Source of the DNA: Thermohalobaculum sp965247385
GTDB taxonomy: Bacteria; Pseudomonadota; Alphaproteobacteria; Rhodobacterales; Rhodobacteraceae
NCBI GenBank assembly: GCA_965247385.1
Contig: CBDFHG010000007.1
Span: 186,001 to 250,000, forward strand
Direction: 5' to 3'
DNA length: 64,000 nt
A model generated the notes under the pieces. It was not told where the DNA came from, searched no databases, and worked only from the letters and a program-made list of their open reading frames with translations. A program made the position numbers and the translations under genes. Positions 51,621-61,107 of this stretch are shown one piece after another; position 1 is the stretch's first letter, and the number at the start of each line of letters is the position of its first letter.

Positions 51621-53133
51621 TGGCGGAAAAACCCAATATCCTATTCATTCAGGTTGACCAACTCACTGCCTCGTCCCTGCGTGCTTATGGCGATCAGGTT
51701 TGCCACGCGCCGACGCTGGACAGCCTGGCGGATAACGGCGCGGTGTTCGAAAATGCGTACTGCAACTTTCCGCTTTGCGCGCCTTCGCAGTTCTCCATGG
51801 CGACGGGGCAACTCTGCTCCAATGTCGGGGCGTATGACAATGCGGCGGAGTTGTCTGCCAGCATTCCGACCTATGCCCATTACCTGCGGGAACTTGGGTA
51901 TCAGACCAGCCTCTCCGGCAAGATGCATTTCATCGGACCGGACCAGTTCCACGGTTTTGAACGACGCCTCACTGCGGACCTATACCCCACGGATTTTAGT
52001 TGGGTCCCGAACTGGGGCGACGAAGGCAAACGGGATACCAACGATCCGCGCAGCGTGCTGATTTCCGGAATCTGCGAGCGAAGCGTGCAGATCGATTTTG
52101 ATGAGGAGGTCACATATAAGGCGATCCAACATATTTATAGCTCGCGCGGTCTGATGACGAACGGCCGTTCTTCTTGCAGGTTTCCTACACCCACCCGCAT
52201 GAACCCTATTTTTGCCGGAAAAAGTATGGGAACCTGTACGAAGGCAAGGATATTCCGATGCTGGCAGTCGGTGCTCTATCGTCGAATAAACACGACGCCC
52301 ACTCCGTTCGTTTACTGAGCGATTTCGGGATGCTCGATTACCAGTTCGAGGAAGCAGATATTCGTCGCGCACGTCGAGCCTATTACGGAGCGATCAGCTA
52401 TATCGACGGAATGGTTGCCCGGGTAATGGAGGCTCTCCGGGCAACTGGCGCCGACAAGACGACCGCCATCGTATTCACCTCGGATCACGGAGAGATGTTG
52501 AGCGAGCGCGGCATGTGGTTCAAGAAACACTTCTTTGAGAAGGCGCTGCGCGTTCCGCTGTTCATTAGCGCACCCTGGATCACACCACAGCGGGTGTCCG
52601 AACTGATCTCACTCGTTGATTTGCTCCCCACGTTCAACGGTCTGGCGCTCGGCTCTCCCTCGCCGAGTGCCGAGGAGGAACTGGAAGGAATTGATCTAAC
52701 GCGGTTGCTGGACAGCGACGCTGCAACGTCAGAACGCACCATCTATGCCGAGTATCTCGCCGAGGCAACGCTGGCGCCAATCTTCATGATCCGGCGGGGC
52801 CAGTACAAGTTCATCTCATCGACCCATGACCCAGACCTTTTGTTCGATCTTGAGAAGGATCCGCGCGAGTTGACCAACCTCGCAGCCAATCCTGATCTCA
52901 ATATGGTCGTTGACGCATTCTCCACCGAGGTCCGGGAGAAGTGGGATGTGCCCGAACTGGCGGCTCGAATCGTTCAAAGCCAGAAACGGCGATTGCGGAT
53001 CAGGAGCGCGATGAGCAACGGCGCGCCAAACCGCTGGAATCACGATGAGGATCCGAGGGACAAGGTGCTGTGGTACCGCGGCGAAGGTAGCTACAATGAC
53101 TGGGCATTCAACTATCTACCGGTATCTTCGTGA
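51617..53133 (+). pseudogene. betC: Choline-sulfatase, frameshifted
   Basis: Choline sulfatase frees choline from choline-O-sulfate for osmoprotection or carbon use. The N-terminal part (PNILFIQVDQLTASSLRAYG) runs in one frame to about 52137. From there the next frame continues with RPFFLQVSYTHPHEPYF, IVFTSDHGEMLSERGMW and a C-terminal EGSYNDWAFNY, all typical of BetC. One missing base near 52138 (TATAGCTCG for TATGAGCTC) explains it. The formylglycine motif reads LCAPSQFSMATGQ, with Gln where CxPxR has Arg, a further sign of decay or altered function. Together with the permease fragment upstream this looks like a relic operon. Confidence 0.75.
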
Positions 53134-53200
53134 CAATCATCCCTGCTCCTCGACCATCTCCGAACCCGCCATTCTGCCACCGGCCCGCGAAAGACAGTTG

Positions 53201-54064
53201 TTACACCCGCGCCGCCGCCACCTTCCGGTAATCACTGGCCGGGTAGACCCCCAACACCTTCATGTGCTTGCAGAAGAAGGCCAGTTCCTCCAGCGCCAGT
53301 TCCACCGGGCAGTCGTCCGGGTGGCCTTCGATCTCGGCGTAGAACTGAGTCGCGGTGAACGAGCCGTTCACCATGTAGCTCTCCAGCTTGACCATGTTGA
53401 CGCCGGTGGTGGCGAAGCCGCCCATCGCCTTGTAGAGCGCCGCGGGCACGTTGCGGACCTCGAAGACAAAGCTGGTCACCGCGCCGCCGTCCAGCCGGTC
53501 GGCCTCGATCTTCTGGCGCGACATGGCCAGGAACCGGGTGGTGTTGTGGTCGGCGTCTTCGATGTCCGCGGCCAACACCTCCAGCCCGTTCAACTCGCCC
53601 GCCAGGGTCGAGGCGATGGCGGCGCTGGCGGTCACCCCGGCCGCGGCCACCTGTACGGCGCTGCCCGCGGTGTCACCGCCGGTCATCGGCTTGATCCCGC
53701 GCTCCTTCAGGAACCGGCGGCACTGGCCAAGCGCCACCGTATGGCTGTGCGCCTCGCGGATATTCTCCAGCCTAGCCCCAGGAACACCCAGAAGCTGCAA
53801 CCTGATCGGCACGAAATGCTCGCGGATGATGTAAAGCCCACTTTCCGGCAGCAGATGATGGATATCCGCCACCCGGCCATAGAGCGAATTCTCGATCGGC
53901 AGCATCGCCAGTTTCGCATCCCCGTGGCGCACCTCGGCAATCGCCTCCTCGAAGGTCGGGCACGGCACCGGATCCATGTCCGGATAGGTCTCGCGGCACG
54001 CCTGATGCGAATAGGCGCCAAGCTCACCCTGAAAGGTGATCCCGCCTTTTGCCGTGCTGTTCAT
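53201..54064 (-). CDS. pheA: Prephenate dehydratase
   Basis: The enzyme converts prephenate to phenylpyruvate in phenylalanine synthesis. The 287 residues comprise the periplasmic-binding-like catalytic domain (ITFQGELGAYSHQA; AMLPIENSLYGRVADIHHLL; IEDADHNTTRFLAM, with the TRF motif) and a C-terminal ACT domain with TSFVFEVRNVPAALYKAMGGF and LESYMVNG. In the ACT domain, ESY replaces the usual ESRP, as in other alphaproteobacterial copies I recall. No chorismate mutase domain is fused. It stands divergent from the cytochrome gene, which is a common alphaproteobacterial arrangement (pheA next to cycM-like). Confidence 0.95.
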   Translation of the reverse strand: MNSTAKGGITFQGELGAYSHQACRETYPDMDPVPCPTFEEAIAEVRHGDAKLAMLPIENSLYGRVADIHHLLPESGLYIIREHFVPIRLQLLGVPGARLENIREAHSHTVALGQCRRFLKERGIKPMTGGDTAGSAVQVAAAGVTASAAIASTLAGELNGLEVLAADIEDADHNTTRFLAMSRQKIEADRLDGGAVTSFVFEVRNVPAALYKAMGGFATTGVNMVKLESYMVNGSFTATQFYAEIEGHPDDCPVELALEELAFFCKHMKVLGVYPASDYRKVAAARV

Positions 54065-54202
54065 CCGAAATTCTCCGCTTTTTGGCCCCGTCGGGCGTTT
54101 GGTCGCGCCTTATACGTCTTGGCAAAGCGCGCGGAAAGCCGCTATTGATGCGGAAAACTCATGCGGACCAGCCATGATGTGCTGACGAAGGGAACACGGG
54201 CG

Positions 54203-55273
54203 ATGAATTCTCACAAGATTAACATGTATGCGGGCGCGATCATCGGGTCACTGCTGTTCTTCCTGCTGCTCGGCTTCTTCGCGGAGATGATTTTCGTCGG
54301 CCGTGGTGAACCCGAGCACGGGCCGCTGGCTTTCGCGGTCGAAATCGAGGCGGACGCCGGAGGCGGTGACGAGGAGGCGGCGGTCGACTGGGCGGCGCTG
54401 GTCGCGGCGGCCGATGTGGCGAAGGGCCAGAAGCTGTTCAGGAAATGCAGCGCTTGCCACAAGGTCGAGGACGGCGTGAACGGCGTCGGCCCGAGCCTCT
54501 GGGGCGTGGTCGGCCGCGACATCGCATCGATAGCGGACTATGCCTATTCGGATGCTCTGACCGGGCTGGACGGCGACTGGACCCTGGAGGAGCTGTCCGG
54601 CTTCCTGGCGTCGCCGAAGAAATTCGTTCGCGGCACCAAGATGGCCTTCGGCGGCATGAAGAAGATTGAAGACCGGGTCAGCCTGGTCGTCTACCTCAAC
54701 CAGGCCGACGGCTCGCCGGTCGAACTCGCCGCGGCAGCAGGGGCCGAGAGCACCGAAGCCGAGGTGGCCACCGCTGCGGAAACGATGACGGAGACGGCCA
54801 CGGCAACCACGGTGGAATCTACGGCGGAAACCGCCACCGAAACCAAGACCGGGACCGTCGCGGCCGCAACCGAAGGCGAGCCAGAAACCACGACCACGAC
54901 CTCGGGCGCGGCCTCGGGCGGAGGCGACTTTACCGAACTGCTCGCCGCCGCGGATGCCGACGCGGGCGAGAAGGTGTTCCGCAAATGCAAGGCCTGCCAC
55001 AAGCTCGAGGAAGGCAAGAACGCGGTCGGCCCATCGCTGTTCGGCGTCGTCGGCCGCGACATCGGCAGCAACGCCAGCTTCAAGTACTCGGACGCCATGA
55101 AGGGCGTGGAGGGCGACTGGACCCTCACCAATCTCGATGCCTTTCTCACGAAGCCCAAAGCCTTCGCCCCGGGAAACAAGATGACCTTCCGCGGCCTCAA
55201 AAAAGCGCAGGACCGGGTCAACGTGATCACATTCCTGAACGAGGCCGACGGCTCGCCGGAACCGCTTCAATAA
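54203..55273 (+). CDS. Membrane-anchored cytochrome c with two c-type domains
   Basis: The 356-residue protein starts with an uncleaved anchor (MYAGAIIGSLLFFLLLGFFAEMIF). Two homologous class I cytochrome c domains follow, with haem motifs CSACH (residue 82) and CKACH (residue 262). Each has a later Met ligand (GTKMAFGG and GNKMTFRG). A Thr/Glu/Ala-rich linker of about 60 residues joins them. Single-domain CycM passes electrons from bc1 to oxidase; this tandem form probably does the same. The domain similarity shows duplication and fusion. The start at 54203 is preferred over 54161 as it begins just before the anchor. A clear terminator follows. Confidence 0.92.
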   Translation: MNSHKINMYAGAIIGSLLFFLLLGFFAEMIFVGRGEPEHGPLAFAVEIEADAGGGDEEAAVDWAALVAAADVAKGQKLFRKCSACHKVEDGVNGVGPSLWGVVGRDIASIADYAYSDALTGLDGDWTLEELSGFLASPKKFVRGTKMAFGGMKKIEDRVSLVVYLNQADGSPVELAAAAGAESTEAEVATAAETMTETATATTVESTAETATETKTGTVAAATEGEPETTTTTSGAASGGGDFTELLAAADADAGEKVFRKCKACHKLEEGKNAVGPSLFGVVGRDIGSNASFKYSDAMKGVEGDWTLTNLDAFLTKPKAFAPGNKMTFRGLKKAQDRVNVITFLNEADGSPEPLQ

Positions 55274-55308
55274 GATCGATCACCACCAGATGATCGGGCC
55301 AGTCGAAC

Positions 55309-55337
55309 GGGGTCGCGCGGTGCGCGGCCCCTTTTTT
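55309..55337 (+). terminator. Rho-independent terminator after the cytochrome gene
   Basis: GGGGTCGCGC and GCGCGGCCCC pair (one G-T) around a GGT loop, followed by TTTTTT at 55332-55337, 36 bp past the cytochrome stop codon. Confidence 0.85.
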
Positions 55338-55417
55338 GTGCCCTGTTGCCGCCCGCGCGCTTGAATAATCCCACTCCTTCACCTAACGGTGACAACAAAC
55401 AAGACGGGAGGCAGGGC

Positions 55418-55435
55418 ATGACCCGGACACCATGA
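55418..55435 (+). promoter_or_regulatory. Five-codon leader ORF overlapping the yejA start
   Basis: GGGAGG at 55406-55411 is ideally placed for ATG 55418, which opens a five-codon frame (MTRTP) whose TGA overlaps the yejA ATG as ATGA. The yejA start itself has no separate ribosome site, so its translation may depend on termination of this mini-ORF. Confidence 0.45.
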
Positions 55436-57288
55436 CGTGGACACGGCGCGATGTCGGGCGATTGGCGGCAGGCGCTGGCGCAATCGCGGCGCTGCGGTCG
55501 GGCTTCGCCATGGCGGCCGGCACCACCACCGCCCACGGCGTCTCGGCTTTCGGCGACCTCAAATATCCGGCCGAATTCGAACGTTTCGATTACGTCGCCC
55601 CGGATGCGCCGGTCGGCGGCACGTTTTCGACCGGCCATAGCGGCGGCACGTTCGACAGTCTCAACCCGTTCATCCTCAAGGGCAATCCGGCCGTCGGGAT
55701 CGGCCTGACGTTCGATTCGCTGATGACCGGCGCAGATGACGAGGCGGATTCGCTTTACGGTCTCGTGGCCAGATCGATCGAGTACCCGGAGGATCGGCTC
55801 TGGGTGGCTTTCGAGCTGCGCGAAGAGGCGCGGTTCGCCGACGGCTCGCCGATCACCGCCGAAGACGTGGCTTTCACCTTCGAGATCCTGCGTGACAAGG
55901 GCCATCCAAGCTACCGTCTCCAACTCGCGGCGGTCGCAGGCGTCACTGTCGAGGGGCCGTTGCGGGTGCGCTACGACTTTCACCCGGACGCGCCGCGCCG
56001 CGACTTGCCGATGGCGGTGGCGGGATTGCCGGTGCTCTCGAAAGCCTACTACCAGGCCAACGACTTCACCAAGACGACCCTGGACCCGCCGCTCGCCTCG
56101 GGGCCGTACATGGTCGAGAAGGCCGAGCCCAACCGGAGTATCACCTACCGCCGCCGCGAAGACTACTGGGGTTGGCATCTACCGGTGAACCAGGGACGCT
56201 GGAACTACGGGCGCATTCGCTTCGAGTATTTCCGCGACCGCTCGGCCCAATTCGAGGCGTTCAAGGCTGGCACCTTCACCTTCAACGAGGAATACTGGTC
56301 GAAGCTCTGGGCCACCGGATACGATTTCCCGGCACTCGAACGCGGCGACGTGGTCCGCGAAGTGATTCCGGACAACACACCTTCCGGCAGCCAGGGGTAT
56401 TGGTTCAATCTGCGCCGCGAAAATTTTCAGGACCCGAGGGTGCGCCAGGCAATCTCGATGGCGTTCGACTTCGAATGGTCGAACCGGACGCTTTTCTACG
56501 GCCTCTACAACCGTACCGACAGCTTCTTCGAAGGCGGCCCGATGCAGGCTCAGGGCAAGCCGACGCCCAGCGAACTGGCCTTGCTGGAGCCACTGGCGGA
56601 CCAGCTTCCCCCGGGGCTGCTCGACGACCCGGCTTATGTGTCGCCGGTATCCGACGCTTCGGGCCGCAACCGCACCGCGCTGCGCAAGGCCAACGGGCTG
56701 CTCGACGAAGCCGGCTGGGTGGTGCGTGACGGCATCCGCCACAACGACAAGGGCGAGCCGCTGGTGATCGAGTTTCTGGAAACATCGGGCAGCGCCTTCG
56801 ACCGGATCACCATTCCGTTTACCAAGAACCTGAAGAAGATCGGCATCGATGCCCGCCACCGCCAGGTCGATCCGGCGCAATACACCCGCCGGGTCGAGAC
56901 CTTCGACTTCGACATCGTGGTCGACCGCAAGGTCATGTCGCTGACCCCTGGGGTCGAACTGCGCGAGTATTTCCACTCGGGCAGCGCAAATTCGGAGGGA
57001 TCGGAAAACTATGCCGGTGTTGCCAGCCCGATCGTCGATTCCCTGATCGATTCGATCGAACGCGCGCCCGACCGTCAGCAGCTCACCAACGCGGTGAAGG
57101 CGCTCGACCGGGTCTTGCGGGCGATGCACATCTGGGTTCCGCAATGGAACAAAGGCACCCATACGCTTGCATATTGGGATATCTACGGGCGGCCCGAGGT
57201 TGAAAAACTGTATTCGGTTGGCGAGATCGACCTGTGGTGGATCGACCCGCAAAAGCACGCCCGCCTCAAGGATCAGACGGGCGGCTGA
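55432..57288 (+). CDS. yejA: Peptide ABC transporter substrate-binding protein, YejA-like
   Basis: The protein has 618 residues of the SBP_bac_5 family. A twin-arginine-like signal, TRRDVGRLAAGAGAIAAL, precedes AMAAGTTTAHG. Family features are FGDLKYPAEFERFDYVAPDAPVGG, ADGSPITAEDVAFTFEIL, GPYMVEKAEPNRSITYRRRE, SQGYWFNLRRENFQDPRVRQ and a Trp-rich C-terminus. YejA binds oligopeptides and microcin C-type compounds. It leads a yejABEF set with gaps of 3-5 nt. The start ATG 55432 is inferred by the signal; a mini-ORF upstream may couple it. Confidence 0.92.
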   Translation: MTWTRRDVGRLAAGAGAIAALRSGFAMAAGTTTAHGVSAFGDLKYPAEFERFDYVAPDAPVGGTFSTGHSGGTFDSLNPFILKGNPAVGIGLTFDSLMTGADDEADSLYGLVARSIEYPEDRLWVAFELREEARFADGSPITAEDVAFTFEILRDKGHPSYRLQLAAVAGVTVEGPLRVRYDFHPDAPRRDLPMAVAGLPVLSKAYYQANDFTKTTLDPPLASGPYMVEKAEPNRSITYRRREDYWGWHLPVNQGRWNYGRIRFEYFRDRSAQFEAFKAGTFTFNEEYWSKLWATGYDFPALERGDVVREVIPDNTPSGSQGYWFNLRRENFQDPRVRQAISMAFDFEWSNRTLFYGLYNRTDSFFEGGPMQAQGKPTPSELALLEPLADQLPPGLLDDPAYVSPVSDASGRNRTALRKANGLLDEAGWVVRDGIRHNDKGEPLVIEFLETSGSAFDRITIPFTKNLKKIGIDARHRQVDPAQYTRRVETFDFDIVVDRKVMSLTPGVELREYFHSGSANSEGSENYAGVASPIVDSLIDSIERAPDRQQLTNAVKALDRVLRAMHIWVPQWNKGTHTLAYWDIYGRPEVEKLYSVGEIDLWWIDPQKHARLKDQTGG

Positions 57289-57291
57289 TCG

Positions 57292-58395
57292 ATGGGCGCC
57301 TATATCCTCCGCCGGTTGCTGCTGATTATCCCGACTCTGTTCGGGATCATGGTGCTGAACTTCGTCATCATCCAGTTCACCCCCGGCGGTCCGGTCGAGC
57401 AGATCCTGTATCAGCTCGAAAACAGCGGCGAAGGCAGCGGCGCCACCGATCGCTTCACCGGTGCCGGCGACGGGGTTCAAAGCACCACCGATGTCGCCGG
57501 TTTCGAGCAGGGCAGCTACCGCGGCTCACAGGGGCTGGAGCAGGAACTGAAGGACGACCTGAAACGGCAATTTGGTCTCGACCGTCCGGTCATGGAGCGT
57601 TTTTTCCTGATGCTGTGGAACTATTCCCGCTTCGACTTCGGCGAGAGCTTCTATCGCTCGGTCAGCGTCATCAATCTGATCCTCGAGAAGATGCCGGTGT
57701 CGATCTCGCTCGGCCTGTGGACAACGCTGATCGCCTATATGGTGTCGATCCCGCTCGGCATCGCCAAGGCGGTGCGTGACGGCAGCCGTTTCGACGCGGT
57801 CTCGTCGGGGGTCATTGTTGCCGCCTATTCGATCCCCAGCTTCCTGTTCGCCATCGTGCTGCTGGTGTTGTTCGCCGGTGGAAGCTACTGGCAATTGTTT
57901 CCGCTGCGCGGCCTCACCTCCGAGAATTGGGAGGAGTTGTCGCTGACGGCCAAGGCGCTCGACTATCTCTGGCACATCGTGCTGCCGGTCAGCGCCATGA
58001 TGGTTTCGGGCTTCGCCACCCTGACGCTACTGACCCGCAACTCCTTCCTCGACGAGATCCGCAAGCAATACGTGATGACCGCGCGGGCCAAGGGGCTGAG
58101 CGAGCGGCGCGTGCTCTACGGCCATATCTTCCGCAACGCCATGCTGATCGTGATCGCGGGCTTCCCCGGTGCCTTCCTTTCGGTGTTCTTCACCGGCGCG
58201 CTGATCGTCGAGACGGTTTTCTCGCTCGACGGGCTGGGTTTGCTCGGCTTCGAATCGATCGTCAGCCGCGATTACCCAGTGGTGCTGGGTACCCTCTACA
58301 TCTTCGGCCTGATGGGGTTGGTGGTGAAGCTGATCTCGGATTTGATGTATGTCTGGATCGATCCCCGGATCGATTTCGAACGGCGCGAGGGCTGA
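57292..58395 (+). CDS. yejB: Peptide ABC transporter permease, YejB-like
   Basis: The inner-membrane permease has 367 residues with N-terminal MGAYILRRLLLIIPTLFGIM, the family insert (SGEGSGATDRFTG) in a periplasmic loop, and the cytoplasmic EAA loop KQYVMTARAKGLSERRVLYG. It pairs with YejE. The gene starts 3 nt after yejA ends, so it is probably translationally linked. Confidence 0.93.
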   Translation: MGAYILRRLLLIIPTLFGIMVLNFVIIQFTPGGPVEQILYQLENSGEGSGATDRFTGAGDGVQSTTDVAGFEQGSYRGSQGLEQELKDDLKRQFGLDRPVMERFFLMLWNYSRFDFGESFYRSVSVINLILEKMPVSISLGLWTTLIAYMVSIPLGIAKAVRDGSRFDAVSSGVIVAAYSIPSFLFAIVLLVLFAGGSYWQLFPLRGLTSENWEELSLTAKALDYLWHIVLPVSAMMVSGFATLTLLTRNSFLDEIRKQYVMTARAKGLSERRVLYGHIFRNAMLIVIAGFPGAFLSVFFTGALIVETVFSLDGLGLLGFESIVSRDYPVVLGTLYIFGLMGLVVKLISDLMYVWIDPRIDFERREG

Positions 58396-58399
58396 GGGG

Positions 58400-59458
58400 A
58401 TGGTCCACCTCTCCCCCCTCAACCGGCGGCGCCTCGGCAACTTCCGCGCCAATCGGCGCGCGTTCTGGTCGTTCTGGATCTTCCTGGTGCTGTTCATCGC
58501 CAGCCTGTTCGCCGAGTTGATCGCCAACGACCAGCCCTTCCTCGTGAATTTCCAGGGCGACTACCTGTCGCCCCTGCTTTACGACTACCCGGAGACGCAG
58601 TTCGGCGGCGATTTCCTGACCCCCGCGGATTACAAGGACCCCTTCGTGCAGGAGTTGATCCGCACCGGCGGCGACGAGACGCTGGACGAAGGCGAGCAGC
58701 CAGGCTGGATCCTCTGGCCGCCAATCCCGTTCAGCTTCGACACGGTGGATTACGATGTCGCAACCGCCCCCTCGCCGCCGGATTCCACCCACATCCTCGG
58801 CACCGACGATCAAGCCCGCGATGTGATGGCGCGGATCATCTACGGCTTTCGCCTGTCGGTGCTGTTCGGCTTCGGCGTCACCATCTTGTCGGGCCTGATC
58901 GGCATCACCGCCGGGGCAAGCCAGGGCTTCTTCGGCGGCTGGGTCGATCTGTTCTTCCAGCGAATCGAGGAGGTCTGGTCCTCGATGAACCTGCTCTACG
59001 TGATCCTGATCATCTCAGCCGTTCTGACCCCGAACATCCTGGTGATGTTCGGCATCTTCGTCGCTTTCTCGTGGACCCAGCTCATCGGCGTGGTGCGGGC
59101 CGAATTTCTGCGCGCCCGCAACTTCGAATACGTTCGGGCGGCGAGGGCACTCGGCGTTGGCGACTGGACCATCATGTTCCGCCATGTGCTGCCCAACGCC
59201 ATGGTGGCGACGCTGACCTTCGTGCCCTTCATGCTGACCGGTTCGATCAGCCTGCTGGCCGGGCTCGACTTCCTCGGCTTCGGGCTGGAGCAGGGCTATC
59301 CCTCGCTTGGCGAACTGGCGTTGCAGGGCAAGAAATACCTGCAGGATCCGCATCTGGCGGTCAGCGCCTTCTTCACCTTCGCGATCATGCTCTCGCTCAT
59401 GGTCTTCGTCTTCGAGGGCGTCCGCGACGCCTTCGACCCGCGCAAGACCTTCCGGTGA
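58400..59458 (+). CDS. yejE: Peptide ABC transporter permease, YejE-like
   Basis: The product has 352 residues with an OppC-like N-terminal anchor (RRAFWSFWIFLVLFIASLFAE), a large periplasmic region containing PPIPFSFDTVDYDVATAPS and LGTDDQARDVMARIIYGFR, and the EAA loop EYVRAARALGVGDWTIMFRH. The start at 58400 follows AGGGG directly after the yejB stop; an earlier start would lie within yejB. It forms the channel with YejB. Confidence 0.93.
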   Translation: MVHLSPLNRRRLGNFRANRRAFWSFWIFLVLFIASLFAELIANDQPFLVNFQGDYLSPLLYDYPETQFGGDFLTPADYKDPFVQELIRTGGDETLDEGEQPGWILWPPIPFSFDTVDYDVATAPSPPDSTHILGTDDQARDVMARIIYGFRLSVLFGFGVTILSGLIGITAGASQGFFGGWVDLFFQRIEEVWSSMNLLYVILIISAVLTPNILVMFGIFVAFSWTQLIGVVRAEFLRARNFEYVRAARALGVGDWTIMFRHVLPNAMVATLTFVPFMLTGSISLLAGLDFLGFGLEQGYPSLGELALQGKKYLQDPHLAVSAFFTFAIMLSLMVFVFEGVRDAFDPRKTFR

Positions 59459-59463
59459 AACGC

Positions 59464-61107
59464 ATGCCAGAGAATCCAATCATCAAACCTCTGCTCGCCA
59501 TCGACAACCTGACCGTCGCCTTCCCCTCGGAGGATGGGACCGTCGAGGCGGTGAAACGGGTCTCCTTCAGCATCGGGCGCGGCGAGACCCTGGCGCTGGT
59601 CGGCGAATCCGGTTCCGGCAAGTCGGTGACGGCGCTCTCCACCGTCAGCCTCCTGCCCGACACCGCCCAGGTTACCGGCTCGGTGAAATATGCCGGGGCA
59701 GAGATGATTGGCGCCGACCCGCGCGAGCTGATGCGGGTGCGCGGCAACGACATCAGCTTCATCTTCCAGGAGCCAATGACCTCGCTGAACCCGCTCCACA
59801 GCATCGAAAAGCAGCTCGCCGAGAGCCTGGCGCTGCATCAGGGCGTGGTCGGGGCGCAGGCCCGCGCCCGCATCATCGAGCTTCTGAGCCAGGTCGGCCT
59901 GCGCGACCCGGAGGAACGCCTCGACGCCTGGCCGCACCAGCTCTCCGGCGGCCAGCGCCAGCGGGTGATGATCGCAATGGCCCTGGCCAACAATCCGGAC
60001 CTGCTGATTGCCGACGAGCCGACCACGGCGCTGGACGTGACCATCCAGGCGCAGATCCTTTCGCTGCTGGCCGATCTGCAGCGCGCTCAGGGCCTGTCGA
60101 TGCTGTTCATCACCCACGACCTCGGGATCGTCCGCAAGATCGCCCAGCGGGTCGCGGTGATGAAGGAGGGCGAGATTGTCGAGACCGGCGCGACTGCCGA
60201 TGTCTTCGACAACCCGCAACACCCCTACACGCAGATGCTGCTGGCCGCCGAACCCAGGGGCCGCCCCGACCCGGTGCCCGCCGACACCCACCCCCTGATC
60301 AGGGGCGAGAAGGTCAAGGTCTGGTTCCCGGTCAAGCGCGGCTTCTTCAAGCGCACCGTCGGCCATATCAAGGCCTGCACCGACATCGATGTCGATCTCT
60401 CCAGCGGCGAGACCGTCGGCGTGGTGGGCGAGTCCGGTTCCGGCAAGACCACCCTGGCGCTGGCGCTGATGCGGCTGATCGGCTCCGAGGGCCGCATCAC
60501 CTTCGAGGGGCGCGACATCCATGCGCTGCAGAAGCGCGATCTGCGCGCACTGCGGCGCGACATGCAGGTCGTCTTCCAGGACCCCTACGGCTCGCTTTCC
60601 CCGCGCATGTCGATCGCCGAGATCATCGCCGAGGGGATCGGTGTGCATGGGCTCGGCGACGTGAGCGAATCCCGGTCCATCTCGACGCGCGACGCAGTCG
60701 CCGAGGCAATGGAAGAGGTCGGCCTCGAACCCGCCACCATGGACCGCTACCCGCACGAGTTCTCCGGCGGCCAGCGCCAACGCATCGCCATCGCCCGCGC
60801 CATGATCCTGAAACCGAAGTTTCTGGTGCTGGACGAGCCGACCTCGGCCCTCGACATGACCGTGCAGACCCAGATCGTCGACCTGTTGCGCGACCTGCAA
60901 CGCCACCACGGACTGGGCTACCTGTTCATCAGCCACGACCTGCGGGTGGTCCGCGCCATGGCCCACAAGTTGATCGTCATGCACAATGGCGACGTGGTCG
61001 AGACCGGCACCGCCGACCAGGTCTTCGACAGCCCGAAGACCGACTACGCCCGCGCCCTGATGGCCGCGGCCTTCGACATGGAAGCGCGGGCCGGTGTCAG
61101 CGACTGA
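59464..61107 (+). CDS. yejF: Peptide ABC transporter ATPase, YejF-like (two ABC domains)
   Basis: The 547-residue fused ATPase has in module 1 LVGESGSGKSVTALS, FIFQEPMTSLNPLHS, LSGGQRQRVMIAMAL and LLIADEPTTALDVT. In module 2 it has VVGESGSGKTTLALAL, MQVVFQDPYGSLSPR, FSGGQRQRIAIARAM and FLVLDEPTSALDMT. Each carries a complete Walker/signature set. ATG 59464 follows yejE by 5 nt; a GTG at 59455 overlapping the yejE stop is possible. It drives peptide uptake through YejB/YejE. Its 3' end overlaps the mmcB-like start by 14 bp. Confidence 0.94.
   Translation: MPENPIIKPLLAIDNLTVAFPSEDGTVEAVKRVSFSIGRGETLALVGESGSGKSVTALSTVSLLPDTAQVTGSVKYAGAEMIGADPRELMRVRGNDISFIFQEPMTSLNPLHSIEKQLAESLALHQGVVGAQARARIIELLSQVGLRDPEERLDAWPHQLSGGQRQRVMIAMALANNPDLLIADEPTTALDVTIQAQILSLLADLQRAQGLSMLFITHDLGIVRKIAQRVAVMKEGEIVETGATADVFDNPQHPYTQMLLAAEPRGRPDPVPADTHPLIRGEKVKVWFPVKRGFFKRTVGHIKACTDIDVDLSSGETVGVVGESGSGKTTLALALMRLIGSEGRITFEGRDIHALQKRDLRALRRDMQVVFQDPYGSLSPRMSIAEIIAEGIGVHGLGDVSESRSISTRDAVAEAMEEVGLEPATMDRYPHEFSGGQRQRIAIARAMILKPKFLVLDEPTSALDMTVQTQIVDLLRDLQRHHGLGYLFISHDLRVVRAMAHKLIVMHNGDVVETGTADQVFDSPKTDYARALMAAAFDMEARAGVSD

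Noticed and set aside
54248..55270. Antisense frame of 340 codons over the cytochrome c gene
   Set aside because: The plus-strand frame has two CxxCH haem motifs and Met ligands; the reverse is a GC-driven shadow.
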